Origin: Euryodendron excelsum
Taxonomy: Eukaryota > Streptophyta > Magnoliopsida > Ericales > Pentaphylacaceae
DNA: 64,000 nt
NCBI GenBank assembly: GCA_033060915.1
Contig: CM065389.1
Span: 12,926,501-12,990,500, forward strand
Reading direction: 5' to 3'
Positions 45,249-62,090 of the stretch are shown in pieces (position 1 is the first letter of the stretch; each line of letters starts with the position of its first letter). The notes under the pieces were generated by a model. That model was not told where the DNA came from. It saw nothing but the letters and a program-made list of their open reading frames with translations, and searched no databases. The position numbers were made by a program, and so were the translations under genes.

Positions 45249-46500
45249 TCTACTTCTATGGAGAACTTGGCCAACCTAACTACTTTGTACCTTCATGACA
45301 ACAGACTTTCTGGACCCATTCCTCGTGAAGTTGGGATGTTGAGGTCTCTCATTGATCTCAAGCTGTCAACGAACCACCTCACAGGTTTAATCCCTGCTTC
45401 TATAGGGAATTTGGCCAACTTAACCACTTTGTACCTTTATAACAACAGACTTTCTGGATCCATTCCTCGTGAAATTGGGATGCTGAGGTCTCTCATCAAT
45501 CTCGAGTTGTCAACGAACAACCTCACGGGTTCAATCCCTGCTTCTATAGGGAACTTGGCTAACCTAACCACTTTGTACCTTCATGACAACAGACTTTCTG
45601 GATCCATTCCTCGTGAAATTGGGATGTTGAGGTCTCTTGTCGATCTCGAATTGTCGACAAATAACCTCACAGGTTCAATCCCTGCTTCTATAGGGAACTT
45701 GGCCAACCTAACCACTTTGTACCTTTATAACAACAGACTTTCTGGACCCATTCCTCTTGAAATTGGGATGCTGAGGTCTCTCATTAATCTCGCATTGTCA
45801 ACGAACAACCTCACAGATTCAATCCCTGCTTCTGTAGGGAACTTGGCAAGCTTAACCACCCTGTTCCTTTGTGGCAACAGACTTTCTGGATCCATTCCTC
45901 GTGAAATTGGGATGCTGAGGTCTCTCATCAATCTCGAGCTGTCAACGAACAACCTCACGGGTTCAATCTCTGCTTCTATAGGGAACTTGGCCAACCTAAC
46001 CACTTTGTACCTTCATGACAACAGACTTTCTGGATCCATTCCTCGTGAAATTGGGATGTTGAGGTCTCTTGTCTATCTTGAACTGTCAACAAATAACCTC
46101 ACGGGTTCAATCCCTGCTTCTATAGGGAACTTGGCCAACCTAACCACTTTGTACCTTTATGACAACAGACTTTCTGGATCTATTCCTCGTGAAATTGGGA
46201 TGTTAAGGTCTCTTGTCGATCTTGAACTGTCAACAAATAACCTCATGGGTTCAATCCCTGCTTCTATAGGGAACTTGGCCAACTTAACCACTTTGTACCT
46301 TTATAACAACAGACTTTCTGAACCCATTCCTCTTGAAATTGGGATGCTGAGGTCTCTCATTAATCTCGCATTGTCAACGAACAACCTCACGGGTTCAATC
46401 CCTGCTTCTATATGGAACTTGGCCAACTTAACCACTCTCTACCTTCACAATAACAGACTTTATGGATCCATTCTCATGAAATTGGGATGCTAAGGTCTCT
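45249..46500 (+). repeat. 144-bp tandem array coding for double LRR units
   Basis: About nine units of 144 bp (48 residues, two 24-residue LRRs each) with the pattern NLANLTTLYL..NRLSGSIP and REIGMLRSL...LSTNNLTGSI. Units 4 and 8 share PLEIG and LALSTNN variants, indicating duplication of multi-unit blocks. The last unit carries the first frameshift. Confidence 0.93.
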
Positions 46501-48389
46501 CATCAATCTCAAACTGTCAACAAACAACCTCACTGCTTCAATCCCTGCTTCTATAGGGAACTTGGCGAAACTCATTGTCTTGGGGCTATTTCAAAATCAA
46601 TTGTCTGGCGTCATTCCTTCAGAGATAGGAAAGCTGAAATTCTTGAAGTAATTGGGATTATTCACTAACCAGCTCACCAGCTCTATTCCCCCAGGACTGA
46701 GCAATCTCACTCATTTGATAGTATTGCAAATAAGTGAAAACAAACTCACCGGTCATGTACCATGAAACCTATGCGTCGGTAGATTACTTGGAAATTTAAG
46801 TGCGGAACATAACAATATCTCAGGTCCCATCCCAAAAGGGTTGCTAAGCTGCACAGGCTTGTACAGAGTTAGGCTTGAAGGAAACCAAATTTTTGGTAAT
46901 ATATCAGAAGCTTTTGGTATATACCCAAACTTGGTTTGCATTGATTTGAGTTATAACAATTTCTATGGCAAGCTATCTCGGAAATGGGGAAAGTGTCATA
47001 ATTTAACTCTTCTCAAAATGTCAAACAATAACATTTCTGGTGAGATACCTCTTGAATTGGTAAAGGCAACCCAGCTTTGTGTCCTTGACCTCTCTTCAAA
47101 TTGTCTAGTTGGGGAGATCCCGATGAAACTGGAAAGCTTGACTTCATTGTTTGAACTTAGGCTTAATGACAACCAACTCCCAGGCAACATTCCCCCAGAA
47201 TTTGGCAAGTTTTCCAATCTTGAGAATCTTAACTTGGCAGCAAATGATCTAAGTGGCTCACTCCCTAGAGAACTAGGGGAATGCTATAGACTATTGAACT
47301 TGAATTTGAGCTCTAATAGATTTGGGGAAAGCATTCCTTTTGAAATAGGCTATTTGCATGGCCTTCAAAGTCTTGATCTTGGCCATAATACGCTGATAGG
47401 TAACATACCGCAGCAGATTGGAGAATTGCAAAGATTAGAAATACTGAATCTCTCCCACGATGAGTTGTCTAGTTCCTTACCACCCTCTTTTGATAGAATG
47501 TTAAGTCTCATAACTGTTGACGTATGGTACAATCAGTTGGAGGGTCCTCTTCCCGACGTCAAAGCCTTCCGAGAGGCTCCATTTGAGGCACTCACAGATA
47601 ATAAAGGTTTTTGTGGTAATGTCACTGCTTTGAAGCCTTGTACTTGGGTTGCTAAAAAAAGGAGCAACAAAGATGTGTTATTAATTGTACTTTCTGTTTT
47701 TGGATTTCTGTTTCTTTCACTAGTGGTAGTAGGAATTTCTATGGTTTTTTTGCAAGAAAGTGAGGAACACAACAAATGAGCCAAGTGAAGTAAATGATGA
47801 ATATCCGTGTGCAATATGGAGCTATGATGGGAAATTGGTGTATGAAAACATCATTGAAATGACTGAGAACTTTAGTGCCAAATATTGCATTGGGAAAGTA
47901 GGATACGGCACTGTCTATAAAGCTGACATGCCAAATGGTCAGATTGTCGCTGTGAAGAAATTTCATGCATCGCCTGATGGCGACTTGGGTAATCTGAAAG
48001 GATTTACGAGTGAGATCCATGCATTAACAGGGATAAGGCATCACAACATCATAAAGCTTTATGGTTTTTGTTCACACCCGAGGCACTCGTTTTTGGTTTA
48101 TGAGTTCTTAGGAGGGGAAGTTTGCTGAAGAAACTGAGCACAGAGGATGAAGCAGCAAACCTTGATTGGATTAAGAGGGTGAATGTTGTTGAAGCTGTGG
48201 CAAATGCTGTGTCTTATATGCACCACGATTGTTCACCTCCAATCATCCACGGAGACATATCAAGCAAGAATGTTTTGTTTGATTTGGAATGCAAAGCTCA
48301 CGTCTCTGATTTTGGCACAGCTAGATTTCTAGAGCCCGACTCATCCAATTGGACTTCATTTGCTGGGACCTTTGGATATGCCGCTCCTG

Positions 48390-48686
48390 GTATGTTGGTT
48401 TTCCATTGGCATGATTTATTTTTAGTAACCCAATTTAAGTTCATTTAACTTACCAATCATGGCATGTTGTAAAATTGTAATCTCTTCATTCCACTCAATT
48501 TAGAAGGCCTTTTGAATTTCCAGTAGATGATAGAATAGCTATTGCAGAGCTATTTTTTAGATTAACTATATGTAGTGAACATTCCATGGTAAGCCATGGA
48601 CATATCTTTTTTCTTTGTTTATAACTAAATGATTATTTCAGCATGCTCTTTGGGCATTTGACTTTTCTTTTTTTTTTTTGGGTCAG
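48390..48686 (+). other. RLK intron (297 bp)
   Basis: Donor CCTG|GTATGTTGG after the FGYAAP codons and acceptor GGGTCAG|AACTTGC before ELAYTM. The position within subdomain VIII is conserved with relics A and B. The splice sites remain intact despite the coding lesions. Confidence 0.85.
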
Positions 48687-49078
48687 AACTTGCTTATACA
48701 ATGGAAGTGAATGAGAAGAGCGATGTTTATAGTTTTGGGGTTTTAACACTGGAAGTGATTATGGGGAAGCATCCGGGTGATCTTATCTCCTCTCTATCCT
48801 CCTCATCATCATCAACATCAACAGCAACATCAACTTGGCAGGAGATATTATTGAAGGATTTGTTGGGCCAACGCCTCCCGCCTCCTAGAAATGAAGTGGC
48901 AGAGCAAGTAGCAGTGGTTGCCAAACTAGCATTTGCATGCTTGAATGCCAGTCCACTGTCTCGGCCAAACATGCGACAAGTTTCTATGAAGCTATCTGTG
49001 CAAAAGACATCTCTGCAAATTCCATTCAACTCGATCACAATAGGACAACTCTGTGATATCAACTGCTCGAGTTCTTGA

Positions 49079-50620
49079 TCATTTGCCTTTTTATCCATTT
49101 ACTGTAAATAATGTTCTTGTTTTCCTTTTCCTGCTTAGTTCAATTTCAACCCTCCTCTCCTCGTCTGTTTTTCAGCTCTTTTGTAGTATGTTTCTTTTGG
49201 AAGACATAATGTGTAGTTAGCTACCGTATGTATAGGTAGACAAAATGTATAGTCAGCTCTTTTGGTAATCTTTATCAAAAAAAAGTGCAGGATTTCGTAG
49301 TTTATTTTCCTCGGTCTTTTATCAATGTCCTTAAACTGAAGTTACAGTACGAACTTAAATGATCATCTTGGTATAATTAATTTGACAATCTTATACACCA
49401 AATATGAGAATAACAGGTTTTCCTTGCACAATCTTTTGTCAGATTGCTCGTATGACAGGCTCAAGTAATGACTAATCAATCCGATGAAAATGTAAACATA
49501 ATAATGCACATAACAAATTACTGCAGTTGACTGATGAGCAATTGAATGGTCAAAAGCCATGTTACCTTTGTTCATCAATGCATACGGTATGATGTTCTTG
49601 CTTTCCATTTTCTACTCATATCAGTTCAATTTCACCTCCTTTTATTTGAGTTTCTGCTTTTTTGTACTCTGCTAGCTTCTTTCGGATGCCACAAAATATC
49701 ATATACAGTTTTCCAGTTCAAGGGCAACTTCTACATGCATCAAATATCTATTATAACCATCTAAGAGCAAGTCTTTTTGGGTTGATATTCAAATACGTAC
49801 TTGAGTCTTAAAAAATTGCTGGTTCAATAAACCAATATATATAAAAAGTTTTCCAAGTTATTTTTTCTTTTACATGTACCAGTTTCTTCATTATATGACT
49901 TCAAAAATAAAAAATAAAAAAAAAACTATTTGTCGCTATAAGTTTGTTCGATCATCATCAACATGCAAGTAGAAAAACTTCACAAGCCAATTCAAACATT
50001 CAAATCGTTTCTACAAAATTCAGTTTGCCTCAATTGTGTACACATGCAGGTTCCAAATACACAAAGCAACTGAAACAAATAAATACTCATTTAACACCTC
50101 TACAAGCTTAACCATGTTCATCAACAAAGTCCCTAATGCTGATTAATTGCCATAGCCATCTACAAGCACCAGTAATTATTATGAATATAGGTCACAGATA
50201 CACACCAAACATGCATATGCCCAAGTGAGTGGGTGTGGGGGCCTGCTTAAGAACTTTACAATGATTGCAACCAAGATGCAGCTTATAGGGAAATGGGCAG
50301 GATAAAAATTTTGAATTCCTAAACAGCATAATATCAATCTCCAATCTTAAACTCACGCATTAATGATGTGCAGATGAAACCACTACACTGGACTAACAAA
50401 AAGGGAAATAAAATTAAGGTCCAAATCCAAAATTGGCAATTCAAATCTCTGAAAAAGAAAACTTGCATCGAGGCTGTTCAAGTCCTCAGCAATTCAGATA
50501 CCCAAAAGTAATAACAGAAAAAGGTTAACTTGATGAGAAAAGCACCAAAGAACATCACAGGCACAGAACCATGTTCACCTAATTTGCACCAACAGCCAAA
50601 ATTTGCAAATGTTCCCATTA
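49079..50620. other. RLK-RPL3 intergenic region (tail-to-tail)
   Basis: The 3' flanks of two convergent genes. 49110-49620 contains sequence shared with the flanks of relics A and B (about 8740-8800 and 24180-24240). 49950-50620 is shared with 4605-4735 and 5500-6332. No gene recognised. 3'-end signals are not obvious. Confidence 0.6.
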
Positions 50621-54600
<3,980 letters not shown>

Positions 54601-54708
54601 TTGTAGCCGAATTTGCACAAATTACCCTTACAGGTTCTTGAAATTATATTATCGCCGCGTAAAATGTACCGACTATCGAAATTAGGTCTGAGTGTGATCC
54701 GACCCGTT

Positions 54709-54714
54709 AGCCCA
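54709..54714 (-). promoter_or_regulatory. Site II element (TGGGCT) upstream of RPL3
   Basis: On the minus strand GGTGGGCTAACGGGTC contains TGGGCT, a TGGGCY site II motif bound by TCP factors and commonly paired with the telo box in growth-linked promoters. It is about 125 bp upstream of the telo box. A short motif, so moderate confidence. Confidence 0.5.
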
Positions 54715-54729
54715 CCCGAATGCATGTGG

Positions 54730-57700
54730 CCAAAAGTCCTTCCCCCACAAAGTGTGAATTTGTTTTAATTTTTGGCACTGTTAGCATTACAATGTTTAGT
54801 TGCTCTTCTTTATTTTCCGTTTTGAGGAACTAAATTATGGGTTGCAATGCACAATTTCTTCATCAAAAATTTTTCCATCGTACAAGTTCTAATACAATTA
54901 AGCCTCATGTAGCCAGAAGAATAAATAAAAAAAATTAGAATGAAAAGACATTTTGGATATGCTTAGATTCATGTGATGCTTGACGTTTATAATTTTCATG
55001 GTCTCATATATTTTAATTACCTCTAAAGTGAAAATTACGTATTTTTCCAATTACAAAAGACCTGTGCTCTCACCACACTCTTCCAAACCCAAAGAAAAGG
55101 CACTCCCTTTGGAGTTAAGTTTTGTTGTTGTCATGGAGTATACAATCATATATTTATCGCTATATTTACGTTGATATTTTTATATTACGAAAAAGAACAT
55201 ACCATTATATAGAATTCATCTGGATGTATTATTTTAAAAAATTTTAGCTTGATCCAAATAAATTTAACAATTTGATTCCTTAAATAGCTTTAGAATATTT
55301 TTTTATAGTATTTCAACCTTCAAATTATAGATTACAAAATCAAATTGCTAAAATTGTTAAATAACATTAATATTTGTATATATGATCTGTACAATGACAT
55401 AGATAAATAAGCATTTAGTACTTCCTCCAAATATTGTATTGCATGACAAAAATGGAGCCACAGAATACGACTGCGCACGCCATGTTCAGTAGAACCCAAA
55501 CCCCTCTCTTTGTTGTTGCATTTCTTAAAGCTTAAAAGACCATTTTGACTTGCTTTTGTTTTTCACAGCCTGTAATCTTCACCCTATTGATCTCTATTTC
55601 CTTTCTCTCAAAATAAAATTATAAGTGCCAGAGATAAGCACTTCCTCACTGACAATTCTACACCGCCACACATCATCACTTGTATCTATTGAATAACTAT
55701 TTCTACTTCCATCTCCATTCTTTTTTCTTTTTTTTTTTTTTTTTTTTTCCTCATGGGAGTGCCAAAATCTTAAAAAAGGAGATAGAGTAGAATCTATACC
55801 CACAATACAATCATGTATGGGGTGCTACTATTGCTGGCACTAAGGGAAAGAGAGGAAGAAAATTTTAGGTTCATTGATATCTTTTTTAGTACGGACTTCT
55901 CTATTGAAAATGCTTATGCAATAACTAATGTGACACGAATTGCATCCATGCTGTTAATATTGTTCTGTATTAACGGGTACATATCATTTTGTAACAGCTT
56001 ATTTGAAATTTGAGAGAGGAAAAAAAGAAAAAAAAATTGCTATTAACTTTTTCTTTCCTCTTTAATTCTATCGAGAGAGGGAATGAAAGGAGAGAGAGAA
56101 AAAAAAATTTTAATTAATCTCTCTCTTTCTTTACCTACTATCTCTCTATTTTATATGCAAAATCAAATGAGAAAGAGAGAATAAATAATATTTTTTTTTC
56201 TTTTCTCATCTCTCCCGTCTCTTCTCTCCCCGATGTTCCAAAACAATCTGTAAGTAAAACGGAACAAGTGAACAACTGTAGTATAGTTTCGTTCCGGTGA
56301 AGTTCCCGGTCTTTTCCGGCAATTTCCGGCATTTTTCGTGCTTCTATATGCCGGAAAGTCCCGACTGTGCTCAAATTTCTAACTTTTTCAGCAAAGTAAT
56401 AAATTCTAGGCTCAGGCTAGCTACCTATATATAGGGTATATAGCTATGAACAAAAAGTACAAAAGTATTTATTCTCTCTCTCCTATAAAACGGAAAAGAC
56501 ATCTTACCATTATTTAATATAATTTATGTGTTTATCAGCTATTATTTAATTTTTATTACTAAATAAACTAAAACTTAGTCATGCAAATATAATAAAAAAA
56601 ATTTTGGTTTTTATTTGCTACAAGTGTATCATTAAAAATTTTATTTATATGCTTCATAAAAAATCATATTGTTTATGAACCATATTTACTATTTATGTGA
56701 AAATGGTTCGGTTTTGAACAATATTTAATATATGCAATGTTATATTACATGTATTAATTTTTCAAATAAACATACATATTTTTATAAATATATGTTGTTT
56801 ATAACAATAAATTCAAAACAGTACGCCAAAATGCAATATGTTCCGTACTAATAACAAAAACGATATGCTCACCGATACGGGATTAATAATTATGATTGCA
56901 TCAAGTAAAAATTAAATTTTACATAATATCATATTGAGAAGTATATTGCCAAATAGAGTTATTTTGAGGAAGAACTTTGCCATACTAGTCATTTTTTATT
57001 TTCATTTTATGGGAACAAAAATATGATTACCCTATAAATTGGTGTGGATCAGCTTTTTTTTTTTTTTTATTATCAACTTTTTAACTAGTTATTCAGTTAA
57101 ATTATAATTCGTATATTTATAATTGCTGTTATTTGGGTTTTTGACTTTTGTTATTAAAAATAAGTATTAAAATAGAGTAAAAAAACTAATTTAAAAGGCC
57201 GGTATCCAAATAAAAATAAATTATTTTCAGGGATGGAAAGGACCCTTGTTATTGAGGATAATTACCTTGTCCCTCTTTCTTCTTTCACCTTTACCTGACC
57301 CATGGCCGAACAACATCTCTCTCTAGAAAAACACTTAACAAATTTTCCTTTACCTATCCACATTTGCTTCTTATTTCTCCTTTTTTTACCTTTTCTCTTC
57401 TCATCCCTCAAGTTTGAAAGACATCACCATAGCCACACATTTAAGTTTGACCAAGTAGCACTTTTGAGTCTGTCAGTACGAGAGGAGTAACATGGTGCCA
57501 AATTGTGGATATACTCCTAATAATTATGAAATTTAATATTTTTTTTATTTACATTTATCAAACTAGTCAAGTTCAATTTATGTTGGCTTGTTAAAATATA
57601 TTTTGAAACTCTTTTAAGATCAATTTGAGAAATGAATAGTTCTGACAATTGAATTTGAAAAATTCAAACCTCGCTCCACCTGCGCTTAATAAAAAGAGTT

Positions 57701-57740
57701 TGAGATATAAATAAACAAATTAGGAGCTGAGTATGAAGAA
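54730..57740. other. Gene-free; AT-rich with low-complexity and MITE-like sequence
   Basis: A poly-T run lies at about 55723-55749. 56000-56250 alternates purine- and pyrimidine-rich halves like the MITE at 5836-6071 (ends near GTTCCAAAACAATCTGTAAG) and may be a diverged relative. 57060-57215 is another AT-rich MITE-like stretch. 57302-57490 has a short open frame starting MAEQHLSLEKHL with no family similarity and a hydrophobic Phe/Leu-rich centre; I do not call it a gene. Confidence 0.4.
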
Positions 57741-57754
57741 GAAAACAAAACCTG

Positions 57755-58181
57755 ATGCAGGTTTACAACAGGGTAGGTTTAGGTCACCCCACCCCACTCC
57801 TGTCCCAATTATACTATGAAATCTCTAAATACTCGTATCATAATTAATTATACAAAATATCATTAATATATAAGTAGATATTAGAATTTTTAATGTTACT
57901 TCGTATTATAGAGTTTTAAGCTATTTCTCTCTTAATTTTATATTGTATTAGTGTTTTTATAATTTATATTTTTTATTTTTAGAGTTTTGCTTTTTATTTG
58001 AAAATTTTATACAAGTTAAAAGGCGTTTCAATTCAAACTCTGATAACTTAAATAGGACGGGCAGAGTATGAAAGTGCAACCCGTCATGGGTTTAGAACAA
58101 ATATGAGATAAAGTTTTTTTTTAAGGGACGGGATATGATATAGCCACTAACCTGTACCGATGCCACTCCATTGCCATCCTA
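57755..58181. mobile_element. hAT-like MITE, degenerate
   Basis: The right end, ATGCCACTCCATTGCCATCCTA, reads TAGGATGGCAATGGAGTGG in reverse complement, matching the AGGGATGGCAATGG group of plant hAT MITE ends. The interior has GGGTAGGTTTAGG, CACCCCACCCC and GGGACGGGATATG words typical of that group. The left end is not clear. Confidence 0.4.
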
Positions 58182-61100
58182 AAGATAATGAAGCAAAAAC
58201 TTGAACATATTTTGGTTTAGGCTCTGTACGCAGAGCAATAGATTAGGTATATTCCCACTTTCGGAGTAGCAGTGTAAACTTCTGAACTTGGAATGGAGGC
58301 GCCTGTCTTCCTTCCAAGATCTCTTATTAGAACGACCGGGTGAGGTATGGTTGCATTGTATATATACACACGTACGTCTATACCTGCTTATATAGATATA
58401 TAGACTAATCACTGATTTATTACTGTATGCATTTGCATTTTCCTATCTCTTTATTGTTAGGGTCCTAGGGAAAGAACTTTGTGTGTTTGAGAACTTTATG
58501 CTCTGTTTGGTTGTGAGAAGGTCAGTATGTGCGGAAGTTTTTGTTTTTGTTTCTTTAAGATTTTAACTTGGTCACTCTGGAAAAGTTGAAAACCTACAAT
58601 TTCCTAGATTTGTCATATTTCTAACTTTACTTTAAATTCCTTTCAAATAGCATAACATTAGAAAGATGATTCTCCTTAATGATTTAGAATACTTTTGAAA
58701 TGTTTCTTGTTTTTTGTTTTTTTGCAGTTATTTCTAACTTGAAATGAAGTGCAATAAAAGTGGCATTCAGCTTTTAACTTTCTTTGTGTATGCATGTGCA
58801 CCCAAGTTATGAAAAATAAACATATCAAACAATGGCCCTTGCACCTTTTCTGATTCCATAGGTTGGGTGGGATCAACATCAACGCAACTCTATTGTCAAA
58901 GTAGTGAAGCTTTTGATAGAGCCATGTATTACTATTTAGAGCTTGAGTAGTTACATATTGTTTTTAGAAAAATCAAAATTACTTTGAAAATCGCTTTAAT
59001 CTTATGAATTACGGACTACATTGCCATTGGTAGTGTTGTTGCACAGTTTGGTGCCTAGGCGGGTTCCTGAAAATCTAGCCACTTGCTCAAATTTTGTCTT
59101 TCTTGGCAAATGTCGGAAAAATTTGTGGCAGCATCCATTAGTTGGGCAATGACTCAGGCACTTGGGCAGCCGCCCAAAACAACATTTTTTAAGATAGTAG
59201 TAAGCAGAGATTTCCAATGGAGTAGTCTGAATATAGAAATTATTGCTTAATGGCATTGAAAATTCTTTTCTATTGTTCCCCTGAAGATGTACATTCTAAA
59301 CGGAAAAGTACATAATTCAGCTAACGTAATAGATATTGAAGCAAATCCATGGTCATGGTTGTCTAATGAGAAGAGAGAGTGAGTTTGTGGGTCACAGTCT
59401 GGAGGGAGGTCACAAAGGGTAAAGACAAACTTTGAGTGCTCACTTGCGAGGTGTCGTGGTGTATGGGTGATATGATGTGATGTCTTCGTTGAGAATGTGT
59501 TATCAACAAAAGCTTTTGCCTACAAGTGTGTCGTGATAAACAGTTTCATTGATATATTTGAGTGATCCATCTCTTTTAACCTCACATGGAAGTGAGAAGT
59601 GCTACAATAAAATTATTTTTTATTAAATTTTAAAATTTTATTTTGGGTATTTAACTATGTGGTTACAAGTTTTATTATAATGTTTATTGTAGAGTTTATT
59701 TATGTTGAGCTATGACAACATTTAGTAATCATTATTTTAGATGTTAATAGCTTATGACGGCTAGTTTTTTAAAGCTATATAAAGCTAATACTTGACATGG
59801 TTTGATAGATATACAAAGATGATATTAAGTTGGGATGGTTCATTATTCTTCACGTGACTCCCGAGGAGATAAACTGCAATTGAGTTAGATCTTGGAGCAG
59901 CCGATGTACGATTGTACCTTCATGTAGGGAGGCACAGTTGCTTTAGGACAATAATATCACGCCTCTCAATTCTCACAAGCTAACTTTTTTGTTTTCTTTT
60001 AACTATGTTTTATTATTTTTCAAGTTAATATTGTTGTATGGTAATCTAATTTATTCTTAAGTTGTGCTTTATTTGTTTAATGAGAATTACAAGATGTATG
60101 TTTTTTATGCCAATCTTCTAACAATCTAAAGCAACTGTGTAATTAAAATCCAAACACCAGGTTGCACAATTTTTTTAAGTTGTTAGCATGATGACTGTCT
60201 TAGATTGCTATGCCTTGTAATAGAACTTGTAGTGGTATTGTTTGTAGCTCCTGCATGAGTATTGAGACGGTTGATGACATCCACATCATATAAATTTTAG
60301 GTTTTAGTGTTCTGATATATTTTTAAAAATTCTATTTTGTTCTGTAAATTAGAAAATTGGGTTTGAAACTATGGGTGATGTTCACATCTGTTTTTGTCAG
60401 TCTATTATAGTAATGCCGTCATGATGCTTTACGAATACTATAACTTTAGATCTTGGATATCAGCACTTGCTAGATTGAATAGTGAAGTGGAAAATTTACG
60501 TTTAAAAACAAAAAAGATAATTATGTTGTGCCATTGAAGTGACCATTAGAGTTACCATGTCTTTCATTTTTGGTATTGAATTAGAGAATGGTTTTAATTC
60601 TTGTCCGTTGCCCATATGAACAGCTTACAGAGCGGCCCTAGATAACACCTCTAGTTACTGTAGTAAATTTTAAATCACTGCTGATATACATTATATGGCC
60701 AGAGACTGTAAATGTCTTGCAATTATTGTGACTGGTTAAGTTTGTTTTTAAAACTGAAGAAATTGATTCATTAGGGTTTTAATCTTTTATAGCAGGTTGC
60801 CGGTTTCATGGTTTCTTCTTAATGTGATGATGATTGAGAATGTCATGTGTATTTCATTATAGTGTTTCTGAATAACCCAGTTATAAGATTGCATGGTAGT
60901 GCCATATAATTGGTTTATATGATTATATTTGAATAATATGAAGGGTGGCATATCAATTGAATAGGTGTTTTTGCTTCACTGGTGCACACACTGTGTTGTA
61001 AATACATGGCTTAGTTTATATTTTATGGAATAGCCAGTTACACCTTGTAATGTAGGTGTAATTTCTTATGACTTAGCTCTTCATGTGTCTATCGGCTATT

Positions 61101-62090
61101 GTGTGTGATCCTCACTAGTGATAATCTTCGATGAAACATATTGGCTAGTGAGAATATTGAATGATATATATTATTCTAATATGAGTTCCAGCTATATAAT
61201 CATTGTCACCGTTTAGTGTTTGGTCCGTCATACTTTATGGATCATGTGATCATGGGCCATGCCTATTGAGACTAATGTTATTTTAATATATTTTAGAAGC
61301 TGACTGTTGGTGATAGTGAACTAGAAGAATTATAGCTATATATATATATACAGAATTGTGTGCATAATGTAAAGAGAGGACAGATTTGTTGGGAAAAAGA
61401 AAAAAAAAAAAAAGAGGAGAGAGAGAGAGAGAGAGAGTTTATCATTTCATGGTTTTAGAGATATCTATATGTGGGTTTTTGAACTAAGGTTTTAATGGGT
61501 AATCATCTTGCTGTTGATAACACAAGCAATGTCCTTCAAAGTTATCACGCTGGCTTAAATCTTTCAGTACATGGGTCCATTTGGTTTCGCTCTGTATAGC
61601 TCTTTTTATGATGATTGACATTGTCATTCACTTAATAGTACTTTAGATGACATTTTCTTTTATTTGTGTTTTGCTTGGAGAATTTTCTCAAATTGAAGAA
61701 TCATCATGTCAAGCCTTTCTGTCAGTGTATATTCATTGTTAAAAATAAGTATAAAAAGTTAAAAAGTCAAAAAAATTAACTTTTTACTTATAAGCTAAAA
61801 AAAATTAGGCCGAAAAACCCTTCCAAAGACTGCATGTATGTTTAAGTGTCATTTTATTTCCAATTCTCATGAGATGATAGTTTATTTATCATATGAGGCA
61901 ATACTAACTTTGGGTATGTTCGAGATTTTGCTTGGAAATTTTACACGGATAGAAGATAATTTCTTCATCTTCATTTGTGGGTTCTCCCTAAATGGCATTG
62001 CAAATCTTGAATGAGTTAAACGGAATAATCTTGCATATGGTAGTTGAAAAAGCCTGGAGCGTGAATTTGCCTATTTTGATTAATTATCCT
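58182..62090. other. Gene-free stretch of about 3.9 kb
   Basis: No exon, RNA gene or transposon end that I can support. It is less AT-rich than the repeats to the left and has long stretches without poly-T/poly-A runs, so an unrecognised non-coding transcript is possible. Microsatellites: (TA)n near 61338-61350 and (GA)n at 61416-61437. 61735-61830 is a small AT-rich inverted repeat similar to 8884-9085. Confidence 0.4.

Larger units (their letters stand above)
44643..49078 (+). pseudogene. LRR receptor-like kinase (MIK2-like, LRR-XII/XI type ectodomain), full length but broken
   Basis: A plasma-membrane receptor kinase. In order: signal peptide (about residues 1-35, core FRVLFVFVIILAFLSSS), LRRNT cap (ALLTWKASL...CSWVGIGC), about 20 or more LRRs including nine nearly identical 48-residue double units (45249-46490), further LRRs (46841-47590), transmembrane helix (about 47670-47750), juxtamembrane IWSYDGKLVYENI, then a kinase with AVKKF, SDFGTARF and FGYAAP. 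A 297-bp intron (48390-48686, GTATG...GGTCAG) sits at the family position; exon 2 reads ELAYTMEVNEKSDVYSFGVL to the stop at 49076. Lesions: 1-bp loss at about 46472, TAA 46649, TGA 46763, one extra T in the T7 run 47745-47751, and one missing G at 48114-48117. Also Gly to Val in the ATP loop (47898) and HRD to HGD (48251). Best called a recent pseudogene. Confidence 0.93.

Noticed and set aside
45725..46003. Open frame on the strand opposite the LRR array
   Set aside because: It is the antisense of the 144-bp LRR units and repeats with them. No independent protein features.
57302..57490. Short frame MAEQHLSLEKHL...
   Set aside because: Only 62 codons, Phe/Leu-rich from T-rich DNA, no homologue recognised and no splice or promoter context.
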